64,000 nt of DNA from Planotetraspora mira (GTDB lineage: Bacteria > Actinomycetota > Actinomycetes > Streptosporangiales > Streptosporangiaceae), in the NCBI RefSeq assembly GCF_016863275.1, contig NZ_BOOO01000004.1, positions 62,001 through 126,000 of the forward strand. The letters are read 5' to 3'. Position 1 is the stretch's first letter, and each line of letters starts with the position of its first letter. The notes beneath the pieces are model-generated. The model did not search any database. It saw nothing but the letters and a program-made list of their open reading frames with translations, and had not been told where the DNA came from. The position numbers and the translations under genes were made by a program. Of this stretch, positions 32,276 through 41,294 are shown one piece after another.

Positions 32276-33373
32276 CTATGGGCGGGCCCGGCCCGACCGG
32301 CGCATCTCCTTATGGATGATCTTCCACTTGCGGGTCTCCTCACTCTGGAGGCGCGCGTCGGTCCTGCGTGCCATCCAGGCGGCCTCACGCTGGAGCTTGT
32401 GCCAGCTCTCCAGCCGTCGCACGGGCAGCTCCCCCGACTCGATCGCCGCCTGTACGGCGCAGCCGGGCTCCTCCCCATGGGAGCAGTCGGAGAACCGGCA
32501 CTGCCCGGCCAACTCCTCGATGTCGGAGAAGACGAGGTCGACGCCGTCGCTCATCTCGTACAGGCCGACCCGGCGGATGCCGGGAGTGTCGATGATGAGA
32601 CCGCCGCCGGGCAGCGGGATGAGCTCCCGATGGACGGTGGTGTGCCTGCCCCGGCCGTCGGCCGCCCGGACCTGCTGGGTGTCCATCACCTCGCCCTGGG
32701 CGAGCGCGTTGACCAGAGTGGACTTGCCCGCCCCCGAGGGACCGAGCACCACCGCGGTCCTGGAGCCGGCGAGATGAGCGCGCACGAGGTCCACGCCGTC
32801 GCCGGTCAGCGAGCTGATCGGATGGACGTCCACCCCCGGCACCGAGGACGCGACGTCGGCGAGCAGGTCGTCGAGCCCCTGCTCGAAGAGGTCGGTCTTG
32901 GTGATCAGGACGACGGGCATGCCGCCGCTCTCCCAGGCCAGCGCCACGAGGCGCTCGATCCTGCCGAGATCGGCGAAATCGGTGGAGTGCATCGACGGCT
33001 CCGCGACGAACACGACGTCGACGTTGGCGGCCAGGACCTGGCCCTGCCCGTCGCCGGACAGGCCGCCCCGGGACATGCGGCTGACGCCGCCCCGGACGAA
33101 GGCCGTGGTGCGGGGAAGCACCTCGTCGAGCTCGTAGCGGCCCTCAGGGAGCCGATGGAGGGCCACCCAGTCGCCCACACAGGGCAGGGCGATCGGATCG
33201 GCCGCGGAAGCCCTGCGGACGTGTGCGCCGTACCGGGCCTGGTGTGTGCCGTCGGCGGCGATGACTTCGGCGGCGCCGCGGTCGACCCGTGCCACCCGGG
33301 CGGGAACGGTGCCCGCGGGAAGCTCGGAGTAGCGGTCGTCCTGCCAGCCGAGAAGCGAGAGATCGAACAACAT
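32276..33373 (-). CDS. rsgA: Ribosome small-subunit-dependent GTPase A
   Basis: 365 residues. OB-fold (about 30-100), then the circularly permuted GTPase with G4 LITKTD before G1 GPSGAGKSTLVNAL (about residues 203-216) and G3 DTPGIRR, and the C-terminal zinc site CRFSDCSHGEEPGC (Cys, Cys, His, Cys). RsgA checks late maturation of the 30S subunit. The ATG at 33373 is assigned; an in-frame GTG at 33385 is possible, and neither has a properly spaced ribosome site. A 17-codon ORF with an excellent ribosome site precedes it by 42 bases. Confidence 0.95.
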   Translation of the reverse strand: MLFDLSLLGWQDDRYSELPAGTVPARVARVDRGAAEVIAADGTHQARYGAHVRRASAADPIALPCVGDWVALHRLPEGRYELDEVLPRTTAFVRGGVSRMSRGGLSGDGQGQVLAANVDVVFVAEPSMHSTDFADLGRIERLVALAWESGGMPVVLITKTDLFEQGLDDLLADVASSVPGVDVHPISSLTGDGVDLVRAHLAGSRTAVVLGPSGAGKSTLVNALAQGEVMDTQQVRAADGRGRHTTVHRELIPLPGGGLIIDTPGIRRVGLYEMSDGVDLVFSDIEELAGQCRFSDCSHGEEPGCAVQAAIESGELPVRRLESWHKLQREAAWMARRTDARLQSEETRKWKIIHKEMRRSGRARP

Positions 33374-33414
33374 CGGTGAAGACACCCTTCGGAAACGGGT
33401 GCCTCAGCGAGAGA

Positions 33415-33468
33415 CTAGGCGGGCACCCGGAGGTTGATGGACGGCATGCTCGTCAGAAAGACCCGCAT
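33415..33468 (-). CDS. 17-residue ORF with very strong ribosome site upstream of rsgA
   Basis: Encodes MRVFLTSMPSINLRVPA and ends TAG 41 bases before the rsgA ATG. The ATG (33468) follows GGGAGGTGAGGATC, the best Shine-Dalgarno in the neighbourhood, far better than that of rsgA itself. The short length, hydrophobic/basic composition and position suggest a leader peptide or translational-coupling ORF rather than a free protein. It could also be a small protein in its own right. Expression is inferred from the ribosome site only. Confidence 0.5.
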   Translation of the reverse strand: MRVFLTSMPSINLRVPA

Positions 33469-33613
33469 GATCCTCACCTCCCGAATCTCCGCGGCCGCAT
33501 GAAAAGCGGCATTGCCAGAACCCTAACGGAGCTCCCCCACCCCTCCGCAACCCATTTCCCCACCCCTCCACCGTGTGATCACACCCCCAGGCGTAGGCCC
33601 ATGCCCCTCAGGC

Positions 33614-33988
33614 GTGATCATGCACACATTCGGAGATTCGGCCGCCGACCTGCGGCGACCCCCGCCGTGATCATGCACAGATTCGGCGGCACACGCACTG
33701 ACCAGGCAACTCTCCGAGCGTGATCATGCGCAGGTTCGGGGAAAGCCCGCCTGACCTGCGTACTCCAAGCACGTGATCATGCAGGACCAAGCGCACACGT
33801 GCCACTTTCACCGGTCACTGCATGATCACGTACGGCAAAACGCCAGCTCAGCCCGGCCTTCTCCGAATTCACGCATGATCACGATCGGCCTTCGCCCAGG
33901 TCAGGGCCACTTTTCCCGAATGCGTGCATGATCACGGCGGGAGTCGCCGCAGGCCGGAGGGCCTTTCTCCGAACCTGTGCATGATCAC
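33614..33988. repeat. 53-bp dyad-symmetric repeat array A (8 units)
   Basis: Four direct units start at 33614, 33667, 33720 and 33773, exactly 53 bases apart. Four inverted units end at 33829, 33882, 33935 and 33988, again exactly 53 apart. The array is symmetric about 33801. Unit consensus: block 1 GTGATCATGCACANNTTCGG (positions 1-20), about 11 variable bases, then block 2 CTGACCTGCG (about 32-41). The outermost pair (first direct, last inverted) is the most alike, sharing CCTGCGGCGAC beyond the core. Lies between the 3' end of glyA and the rsgA leader. No cas genes nearby; function unknown. Confidence 0.9.
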
Positions 33989-34011
33989 GCCCCAGGGTGA
34001 GGGGGGTGAGG

Positions 34012-35271
<1,260 letters not shown>

Positions 35272-35299
35272 GGCGCTTCCTTGTCCGTATCGGCGATGA

Positions 35300-35402
35300 C
35301 GGCGGCCCAGGCGCACGGCCTCCGCGAGAATGCTCCCCGGTGGTGCCCCACCTTGCGACGCGGCCCCGTGGGGACACGCCAGCGCCAGTCGCGACTTCCC
35401 CA
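35300..35402 (-). promoter_or_regulatory. ZTP (pfl) riboswitch upstream of glyA
   Basis: Read on the minus strand, the leader has the pfl-motif landmarks in order: GTCGCGACTGGCG (35395-35383), a variable linker, AAGGTGGGGCACCACC followed by GGGGAGC (35354-35332), and CCGTGCGCCTGGGC (35318-35305). These match the conserved pseudoknot-forming blocks of ZTP riboswitches as I recall them, and glyA is a classical target. The 3' end of the aptamer is only ~15 bases from the glyA ribosome site, favouring translational control. A covariance-model search would settle it. Confidence 0.88.
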
Positions 35403-35428
35403 CTTTATCGGGAGCTTCCCGGTACGGC

Positions 35429-36898
35429 TCACCCTTCCGAAATGGGGATGTCGGGGATGAGCCCGAATCCGGGGACGTCCACGCCGATCTTCTCCACGTC
35501 ATCGGGCACACCGGAGTAGCTCGCGTAGAGGGACAGGGAGTCGCCGGACTTCAGCCACTGCTTGGGCAGCGAGGTGCACAGGCACGCACCGTCCTTGCTC
35601 GCCGGGGAGAACTTCGATCCGCTGGGCGGGTCGATGAGGCTGACTTTGGAGGCCTCGTCCCCGAACAGGTCGCTCGGCCACCATGACTTGGCCCCGGTGA
35701 CCTTGACCGTGAGCCACACACTCACCGCGGTCCCCTGCCGCGTCGCCGCGTCCACGGTCGCCTTGAGCGGGATCCCGCTGATCTGCTGATCACGTGTCGC
35801 CAGCGGGCCGTCCGGCGTCTCCGACCGGCCTCCGCCGAACTGCTGGAACACGATGACGGCCCCGGCGGCCACGATGACGGCGACGGCTCCGGCCAGGGCG
35901 GCCGGCAGCCAGCGGCGGCGTGACACGCCCTCCGCCAGTGAGGTACGGCCGGCCTCGTGCGCCAGGCCGACCGTGCCCGGGGCGGCGACCGCTCCCGTCC
36001 TGTCGGGGTCCGGGCTGGTCCAGGCCTCGCTCACGATCCGGGTGGCCGCCTCGACGGCCACCTCCTCACGCCCGAGAAGGCGGTCGAGGAGCTCCTGAGC
36101 GGACGGTCTCCGCTCGGGGTCCTTGTCGAGGGCCCGCTCGACGAGCGGCCGGAGGCGCTCGTCGAGCCCCCGGAGGTCGGGCACGTGGTGGGCGACCCGG
36201 AAGAGGACCTCGGGTGTGGTGCCGCCTCCGAACGGCGACCGCCCGGTTCCCGCGTAGACGACCACGCATCCCCACGCGAAGACATCGGCCGCGGCGGTGA
36301 CCGCCTCGCCCCGCGCCTGCTCGGGGGACATGTAGCTCGGTGTGCCGATCACCGTCCCGGTCTGCTCGGCCAGCGTGTCCGCGAGCTGGGCGATGCCGAA
36401 GTCGATCACCCGGGGGCCGACCGGCGCCAGCAGGATGTTGGACGGCTTCAGATCCCGGTGGACCACTCCGGCCCGGTGGATCGCCGCCAGCGCGGTCGCC
36501 ACGCCCACCGCGAGGGCGTCGAGGTTCGACCCGCCCATGGGCCCCTGCGCCTCGATCACCGACGACAGGTCGGGCCCGTCGACGTACTCCGTGACCAGGT
36601 ACGCCTGCTCGCCGTCCAGACCGGCGTCGAGGAGTGGCGCCGTGCAGAAGCGGGCGACCCGCTTGGCCGCCTCGGCCTCCTTGCGGAACCTGCTCCGGAA
36701 CTGCTCCTGCGAGGCGAGTTCGGGGCGCATCACCTTGACGGCCACCTGACGGCCGGCGGCGTCGTGGGCGAGGTAGACGATCCCCATCCCGCCCTCTCCG
36801 AGCCTGCGGACCGGCACGTACGGGCCGATCGTCCGGCGGGAGACCGGCATCGTGTCCTCAGAGGAGGGGGGAGGCTGCGCGTTCATCGCAGCCATCAT
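35429..36898 (-). CDS. Transmembrane Ser/Thr protein kinase
   Basis: 489 residues. Kinase domain about 25-280: P-loop LGEGGMGIVYLAHD, VAVKVM, HRDLKPSN, VIDFGIAQ and GTPSYMSPEQ. One transmembrane helix at about 328-350 (WLPAALAGAVAVIVAAGAVIVF) precedes an extracellular ~125-residue beta-type domain with a CLC pair (ACLCTSLPKQW). This domain is small and lacks PASTA repeats. The start could be at 36898 (MMAAMNAQ) or 36886; no strong ribosome site separates them. Confidence 0.93.
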   Translation of the reverse strand: MMAAMNAQPPPSSEDTMPVSRRTIGPYVPVRRLGEGGMGIVYLAHDAAGRQVAVKVMRPELASQEQFRSRFRKEAEAAKRVARFCTAPLLDAGLDGEQAYLVTEYVDGPDLSSVIEAQGPMGGSNLDALAVGVATALAAIHRAGVVHRDLKPSNILLAPVGPRVIDFGIAQLADTLAEQTGTVIGTPSYMSPEQARGEAVTAAADVFAWGCVVVYAGTGRSPFGGGTTPEVLFRVAHHVPDLRGLDERLRPLVERALDKDPERRPSAQELLDRLLGREEVAVEAATRIVSEAWTSPDPDRTGAVAAPGTVGLAHEAGRTSLAEGVSRRRWLPAALAGAVAVIVAAGAVIVFQQFGGGRSETPDGPLATRDQQISGIPLKATVDAATRQGTAVSVWLTVKVTGAKSWWPSDLFGDEASKVSLIDPPSGSKFSPASKDGACLCTSLPKQWLKSGDSLSLYASYSGVPDDVEKIGVDVPGFGLIPDIPISEG

Positions 36899-36954
36899 TA
36901 CGGATCATCCGTGGTTACGCGACAAATCCGCCTACGTCCCGAATCGGCCGGGCC

Positions 36955-37905
36955 TCACTCACACCGCTCGTGGCGGGCGGTGCCGTTGAGGGGCCACAGC
37001 CGGTCCACTTCGGCGTTCAGCGTGGCGCCGATCAGCACGGCCAGGGCGGTGATGTACAGCCACAGCAGCACGGCGATCGGGGCGGCCAGCGACCCGTAGA
37101 TGGACAGCGGCGTGAACCAGGCGGCCAGCACCTCGCGGAGCACGGTGGCGCAGAGGATCCAGATGATCAGAGCGAGCACGGCACCCGGAGTCTCACGCCA
37201 CCAGCGGGTCCGCCTCGGGATGCTGACGTGGTAGAGCAGCGTGAGCATCAGCACCGAACCGAGGATCACCACCGGCCAGTAGAAGACCGAGACCAGCACG
37301 CCGTACCGGCTCAGGGTGTTGGACAGCAGCGTGGGCCCGATCACCAGGGTGGGCATGATGACCAGGCCGATCAGGAGCGCGGCCACGTACAGGCCGAACG
37401 ACATGACCCGGGTGCGGATGATCCCCCGGGTCTCCCCCAGGCCGTACGCGATGGAGATCAGGTCGACGTAGACGAACAGCGCGCGGGACCCCGACCACAG
37501 CGAGAGCAGGAAGCCGACGGAGATGAGCGACACCTGGCCGCCGGTCAGCACGTCGTTGAGCAGGGGCGTGACGACCCGGTCGACGGTGTTGCTGGTGAAC
37601 AGCAACTCGGCCTGGTCCACGACCCACTGTTTGATCTCCAGGACGGTGGCCTCGCCGAGCATGCCGCTCAGGTGGCCCATGACGCCGAGCAGCCCCAGGA
37701 CGAAGGGCGGCAGCGACAGCAGGGCGAAGAAGGCCGCCTCACCGGCGAGGCCCGTCACGCGGTAGTTGACGCCCGCCATCGTGGTCGCCTTCAACAACGC
37801 CCAGCCGCTTGTGTCGCGGACCCAGCTCATGCGGGCACGGGCCCGCGCCATCGCGAGGCGTGAGACATGCCTCGGCCTGCGCGTCGAAGCGTCCGTGGAC
37901 GTCAT
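36955..37905 (-). CDS. YihY/BrkB-family inner membrane protein
   Basis: 316 residues with six predicted transmembrane helices. Family signatures: GLAGEAAFFALLSLPPFVLGLLG, SLWSGSRALFVYVDLISIAYG, and LAAPIAVLLWLYITALAVLIGATLNAEVDR near the C-terminus. Function of the family is unsettled (formerly called RNase BN; membrane protein of unknown transport role). The ATG at 37905 (MTSTDAS) is preferred over 37926. Transcribed away from the upstream 160-base gap, which holds nothing else recognisable. Confidence 0.92.
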   Translation of the reverse strand: MTSTDASTRRPRHVSRLAMARARARMSWVRDTSGWALLKATTMAGVNYRVTGLAGEAAFFALLSLPPFVLGLLGVMGHLSGMLGEATVLEIKQWVVDQAELLFTSNTVDRVVTPLLNDVLTGGQVSLISVGFLLSLWSGSRALFVYVDLISIAYGLGETRGIIRTRVMSFGLYVAALLIGLVIMPTLVIGPTLLSNTLSRYGVLVSVFYWPVVILGSVLMLTLLYHVSIPRRTRWWRETPGAVLALIIWILCATVLREVLAAWFTPLSIYGSLAAPIAVLLWLYITALAVLIGATLNAEVDRLWPLNGTARHERCE

Positions 37906-38067
37906 GGCACCCAACCGTATACACACAGTGAAGATGTCCGCGGCTCAGCGTGATCTTTGAATGCGAACACCGGCTGTTAGAACTGAGCACTACCCGCATC
38001 CGGCGCGAATACCGCCACCCGGCTCGCCCCGGGCCCTCAACGCCGTCGTCAGGCCAAGGATAGGGGG

Positions 38068-38895
38068 TTATTCCGGGCGCCTCGCCAGCGCCGGGGAATA
38101 ACCGGGGCGCCGCCCCTCGCCCGGCGGCCCGGCGAACGCCTGCGCGATCTTCAGCCATGACGTCGCCGTCGCGCCCGCGGCCTCCAGAGAGGTGTCGTCG
38201 AGGTGGCAGCGCTGGGTGACCAGCAGGCAGAAGTCGAGCGCCGGACCCCGTACGACGTCCTGTGCGCCCGGCGGCCCGGCGGCCCACGCGGCGCCGTCGG
38301 GCAGGGTCAGTTCCACCCGCACCGGATCCACGGGGAGCGCGAGGCCGCGCACCGCGAAGCCGTACGGCAGAGCGCGGACGCCCAGGCTCGCCACGTGACG
38401 CAGCCGGGCGGTCGGCACACGGACGATTCCGAGCGCGTCGGCCACGTCCTGCCCGTGCGCCCATGTCTCCATCAGGCGTGCTGTGGCGAACGACGCCGCC
38501 GACATGTCGGGGCCGTACCAGGGAACCCGCAGCCGGGCGTCGGTCTCCGCCAGTTCCCCGATCATGCGGGGGCGGGCCGCGCCGAACCAGTCGAGGAGTT
38601 CACGCGGGCTGAGGCCGCGCGCTCCGGCGGCCAGGTCGTCGATCACGCCCGCGCCCCGGGAGAACAGGGCGTCGCGGGCCACGCGGAAACCCGCGGGGTC
38701 GGTCAGCGAGCGGGTCGCCGCGTCGTCGAACCACGCGAGGTGGCTGATCTGGTCCCGTACGGCCCAGCCGGCGGCCGGGGTCGGCAGGTCCCAGGCGGCG
38801 GCGTCGAGGTCCTCGACCATGCCGGCGAGGTCGGCCGTCTCGGCCCCGAGATCGGCGACGAGTTCGGCCATGAGCCCGGATCCTGTGATCCCCAT
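38068..38895 (-). CDS. TIGR03084-family DinB/maleylpyruvate-isomerase-type metal-binding protein
   Basis: 275 residues. Four-helix DinB-like N-terminal domain with WAVRDQISHLAWFDDAATRSL (His likely metal ligand, about residue 55), later LMETWAHGQDVADALG (His ligand), then a C-terminal SCP2-like domain ending in CLLVTQRCHLDDTSL. These match actinobacterial mycothiol-dependent-enzyme relatives (TIGR03084). The exact reaction is unknown. ATG at 38895 with GGGAG five bases upstream. Confidence 0.88.
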   Translation of the reverse strand: MGITGSGLMAELVADLGAETADLAGMVEDLDAAAWDLPTPAAGWAVRDQISHLAWFDDAATRSLTDPAGFRVARDALFSRGAGVIDDLAAGARGLSPRELLDWFGAARPRMIGELAETDARLRVPWYGPDMSAASFATARLMETWAHGQDVADALGIVRVPTARLRHVASLGVRALPYGFAVRGLALPVDPVRVELTLPDGAAWAAGPPGAQDVVRGPALDFCLLVTQRCHLDDTSLEAAGATATSWLKIAQAFAGPPGEGRRPGYSPALARRPE

Positions 38896-38965
38896 CACAT
38901 CTCCCGTGACATCCGCGGGTGACACTCGGCTCACGCCAGCGTAACCGGCGGAGAACAATGAAGAC

Positions 38966-39097
38966 ATGATCTGCGACGCGTGCAAGGACCGCAGGCACGA
39001 CGACTGCCGGGGCGGGTCGTGGTGCGACTGCCAGCATCAGGAGTCGCCGGACGGCCGGCGGACCGAGCCGGCCGAGAACTGGGTCAGCCAGGGGTGA
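38966..39097 (+). CDS. 43-residue cysteine-rich small protein
   Basis: Encodes MICDACKDRRHDDCRGGSW followed by CDCQHQESPDG; five Cys and two His in the first 25 residues could bind zinc or iron-sulfur. GGAG and GAAG lie upstream of the ATG. Divergent from the TIGR03084-family gene with 70 bases between. I believe similar short proteins are widespread in actinobacteria, but that is recall. The 3' end is followed by the promoter of the sulfate operon. Confidence 0.7.
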   Translation: MICDACKDRRHDDCRGGSWCDCQHQESPDGRRTEPAENWVSQG

Positions 39098-39157
39098 CGA
39101 CCCGTCCGGCCTGGAAAAATGAAGCAGAGGTTACAGTCCCGCATCGTGGACACGAAC

Positions 39158-39186
39158 TTGGACATCCGGGATCTCCGAGGTATCGT
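39158..39186 (+). promoter_or_regulatory. Promoter of the cysteine leader/sir operon
   Basis: TTGGAC (39158-39163), 17-base spacer, TATCGT (39181-39186). The expected transcription start, about 7 bases after the -10, coincides with the ATG of the leader peptide at 39194, so the leader ORF is probably leaderless. Confidence 0.6.
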
Positions 39187-39193
39187 CTAGGAC

Positions 39194-39277
39194 ATGCCAG
39201 CGGACCCATTGCTCGTCGTGCGACGTCACGTCGACCTTCTGCGCGTCCGCAGTGCCATCTGTATCGACGCCGGCTGA
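39194..39277 (+). CDS. Cysteine-operon leader peptide
   Basis: 27 residues containing RRHVDLLRVRSAICIDAG near the C-terminus. The RRHVDL...R..SAIC pattern is the conserved putative leader peptide found upstream of sulfite-reductase and other cysteine/sulfur genes in actinomycetes. The single Cys codon (TGT, a rare synonym here) lies five codons before the stop, so slow decoding at low Cys-tRNA could control downstream expression. The 140-base gap to sir holds short hairpins, for example CGGAC-CGTA-GTCCG at 39372-39385. Confidence 0.85.
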   Translation: MPADPLLVVRRHVDLLRVRSAICIDAG

Positions 39278-39417
39278 CCGCTCCCTCTGTTGACCCGGGG
39301 CGCATAGCAGGCGTCTTTTTCATGCCCTCACACTCGATGACGAGGTGGGAGGCGGCCTGCCCAGCGCGTCCCGGACCGTAGTCCGATCAGACCGATCACT
39401 CGGAAAAGGACGTGCCC

Positions 39418-41100
39418 ATGAGCACCCCGGCCCGCCCGGCGAACCGCCACCACAAGCGCCCGCGCGGCGAAGGTCAGTGGGCTCTCGGTTACCGTGAGCC
39501 GCTGAACAAGAACGAGGAGAACAAGAAGAACGACGACGGGCTCAACGTCCGTCAGCGGATCATCGACGTCTACTCGAAGCGTGGTTTCGACTCGATCGAC
39601 CCGGCCGACCTCCGGGGGCGGTTCCGCTGGTTCGGCCTGTACACCCAGCGCCGGCCCGGGATCGATGGCGGCAAGACCGCCATCCTCGAGCCCGAGGAGC
39701 TCGACGACCGCTACTTCATGCTCCGCGTCCGGATCGACGGCGGCCAGCTCAGCCTGGAGCAGCTCCGGGTGATCGCCGACATCTCCAACGAGTACGGCAG
39801 GGGCACGGCCGACATCACCGACCGGCAGAACATCCAGCTCCACTGGATCGAGGTCGAGGCGGTCCCCGACATCTGGGACCGGCTGGAGGCCGTCGGCCTG
39901 TCCACGATGGAGGCCTGCGGCGACACTCCCCGTGTCATCCTGGGCTGCCCTCTCGCGGGCATCGACGCCGACGAGGTGATCGACGGCACCGCCCAGATCC
40001 ACGAGATCGACGAGCGGTACATCGGGAGCCCGGAGTTCTCCAACCTCCCCCGGAAGTTCAAGACGGCGATCAGCGGGTGCAAGGCCGCCTGCACCGTCCA
40101 CGAGATCAACGACATCGCGTTCGTCGGCGTCGTGAACGAGCAGGGCGAGCAGGGCTTCGACGTCTGGGTGGGCGGCGGCCTGTCGACCAACCCGATGTTC
40201 GCCAAGCGCCTCGGCGCGTTCGTCCGGCCCGAGCAGGTCCACGAGGTCTGGGCGGGGGTCTGCGGGATCTTCCGCGACTACGGCTACCGCCGCCTGCGCC
40301 ACAGGGCCCGGATCAAGTTCCTCGTCAACGACTGGGGTGCGGAGAAGTTCCGCGAGGTCCTCGAGACCGAGTACCTCGACTACAAGCTGCCCGACGGGCC
40401 CGCTCCCGAGGTGCCGCGCGACGGCCGCCGTGACCACGTCGGCGTCCACCCCCAGAAGGACGGCAACTTCTACGTGGGGTTCGCCCCCAAGGTCGGCCGG
40501 GTCAACGGCGACAAGCTCCACGAGATCGCCGACATCGCCGAGCGCCACGGGGCCACCCGGGTGCGCACGACGGTCGAGCAGAAGATGGTCGTCCTCGACG
40601 TCGCGCCCGACCAGGTGGACTCGATCGTCAAGGAGCTTGAGGCGGCCGACCTCCAGGTCAACCCGTCGACCTTCCGCCGCCAGACCATGGCGTGCACGGG
40701 GATCGAGTTCTGCAAGCTGGCGATCGTCGAGACCAAGGCCACGGCGGTCGATCTGATCCATGAGCTGGAACGGCGCCTTCCGGACTTCGCCGAACCGCTG
40801 ACCATCAACGTCAACGGCTGCCCGAACTCCTGCGCCCGCATCCAGGTCGCCGACATCGGCCTCAAGGGCCAGTTGGTGACCAACGACAAGGGCGAGCAGG
40901 TCGAGGGCTTCCAGGTGCACCTGGGCGGCTCCGTGGGCCTCAACCCCAACTTCGGCCGCAAGGTCCGCGGGCTGAAGGCCACCACCGAGGAACTGCCCGA
41001 CTACGTGGAGCGCGTGGTCCGGAACTTCGAGAAGCAGAAGAACGAGGGCGAGACCTTCAGCGAGTGGGTCCAGCGCGCGGACGAGGCCGACCTCAAGTGA
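39418..41100 (+). CDS. sir: Ferredoxin-dependent nitrite/sulfite reductase
   Basis: 560 residues. Two ferrite-reductase repeats; the C-terminal cluster-binding cysteines are in TMACTGIEFCKLAIVET (C-x5-C) and NVNGCPNSCARIQ (C-x3-C), coupling [4Fe-4S] to sirohaem. The Tyr-Cys pair known from mycobacterial sulfite reductase is plausible here (RFRWFGLYTQR and MEACGDTPR). It reduces sulfite to sulfide. ATG at 39418 with AAAAGGA seven bases upstream. Operon context with cysH and a sirohydrochlorin-chelatase-like gene supports sulfite over nitrite. Confidence 0.95.
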   Translation: MSTPARPANRHHKRPRGEGQWALGYREPLNKNEENKKNDDGLNVRQRIIDVYSKRGFDSIDPADLRGRFRWFGLYTQRRPGIDGGKTAILEPEELDDRYFMLRVRIDGGQLSLEQLRVIADISNEYGRGTADITDRQNIQLHWIEVEAVPDIWDRLEAVGLSTMEACGDTPRVILGCPLAGIDADEVIDGTAQIHEIDERYIGSPEFSNLPRKFKTAISGCKAACTVHEINDIAFVGVVNEQGEQGFDVWVGGGLSTNPMFAKRLGAFVRPEQVHEVWAGVCGIFRDYGYRRLRHRARIKFLVNDWGAEKFREVLETEYLDYKLPDGPAPEVPRDGRRDHVGVHPQKDGNFYVGFAPKVGRVNGDKLHEIADIAERHGATRVRTTVEQKMVVLDVAPDQVDSIVKELEAADLQVNPSTFRRQTMACTGIEFCKLAIVETKATAVDLIHELERRLPDFAEPLTINVNGCPNSCARIQVADIGLKGQLVTNDKGEQVEGFQVHLGGSVGLNPNFGRKVRGLKATTEELPDYVERVVRNFEKQKNEGETFSEWVQRADEADLK

Positions 41101-41249
41101 GCGAGAGAGCGGCGCCGTTCTACTGCCCCTACTGCGGCGAGGAAGACCTGGAGCCCTACGTCACCGAAGAGGAGAGCTACGGGTGGTACTGCCGCTCCTG
41201 TGCTCGGGCCTTCCGGGTGAAGTTCCTCGGGCTCGGCGTGCGTTCGTGA
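41097..41249 (+). CDS. 50-residue zinc-ribbon protein
   Basis: GTG start overlapping the sir stop codon (GTGA). Two CxxC knuckles, YCPYCGEED and YCRSCARAF, form a compact zinc ribbon; the rest is VKFLGLGVRS. Its fixed position between sir and cysH and the overlap suggest co-translation and a role in sulfite reduction or its regulation, but no function is known to me. Confidence 0.85.
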   Translation: MSERAAPFYCPYCGEEDLEPYVTEEESYGWYCRSCARAFRVKFLGLGVRS

Positions 41250-41294
41250 CGAGTCGAACAGTGATCTTAGAGAAATGACGTGTGAGGAGTGGCA

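Noticed and set aside
33415-33468. The 17-residue ORF as a RiPP precursor
   Set aside because: No modification enzyme genes nearby and no Cys/Ser/Thr-rich core; leader-peptide role is more economical.
33614-33988. CRISPR array
   Set aside because: The 20-base core plus 33-base interval superficially fits repeat plus spacer, but the interval carries a second conserved block (CTGACCTGCG), the orientation flips at the centre, cores are degenerate and no cas gene is present.
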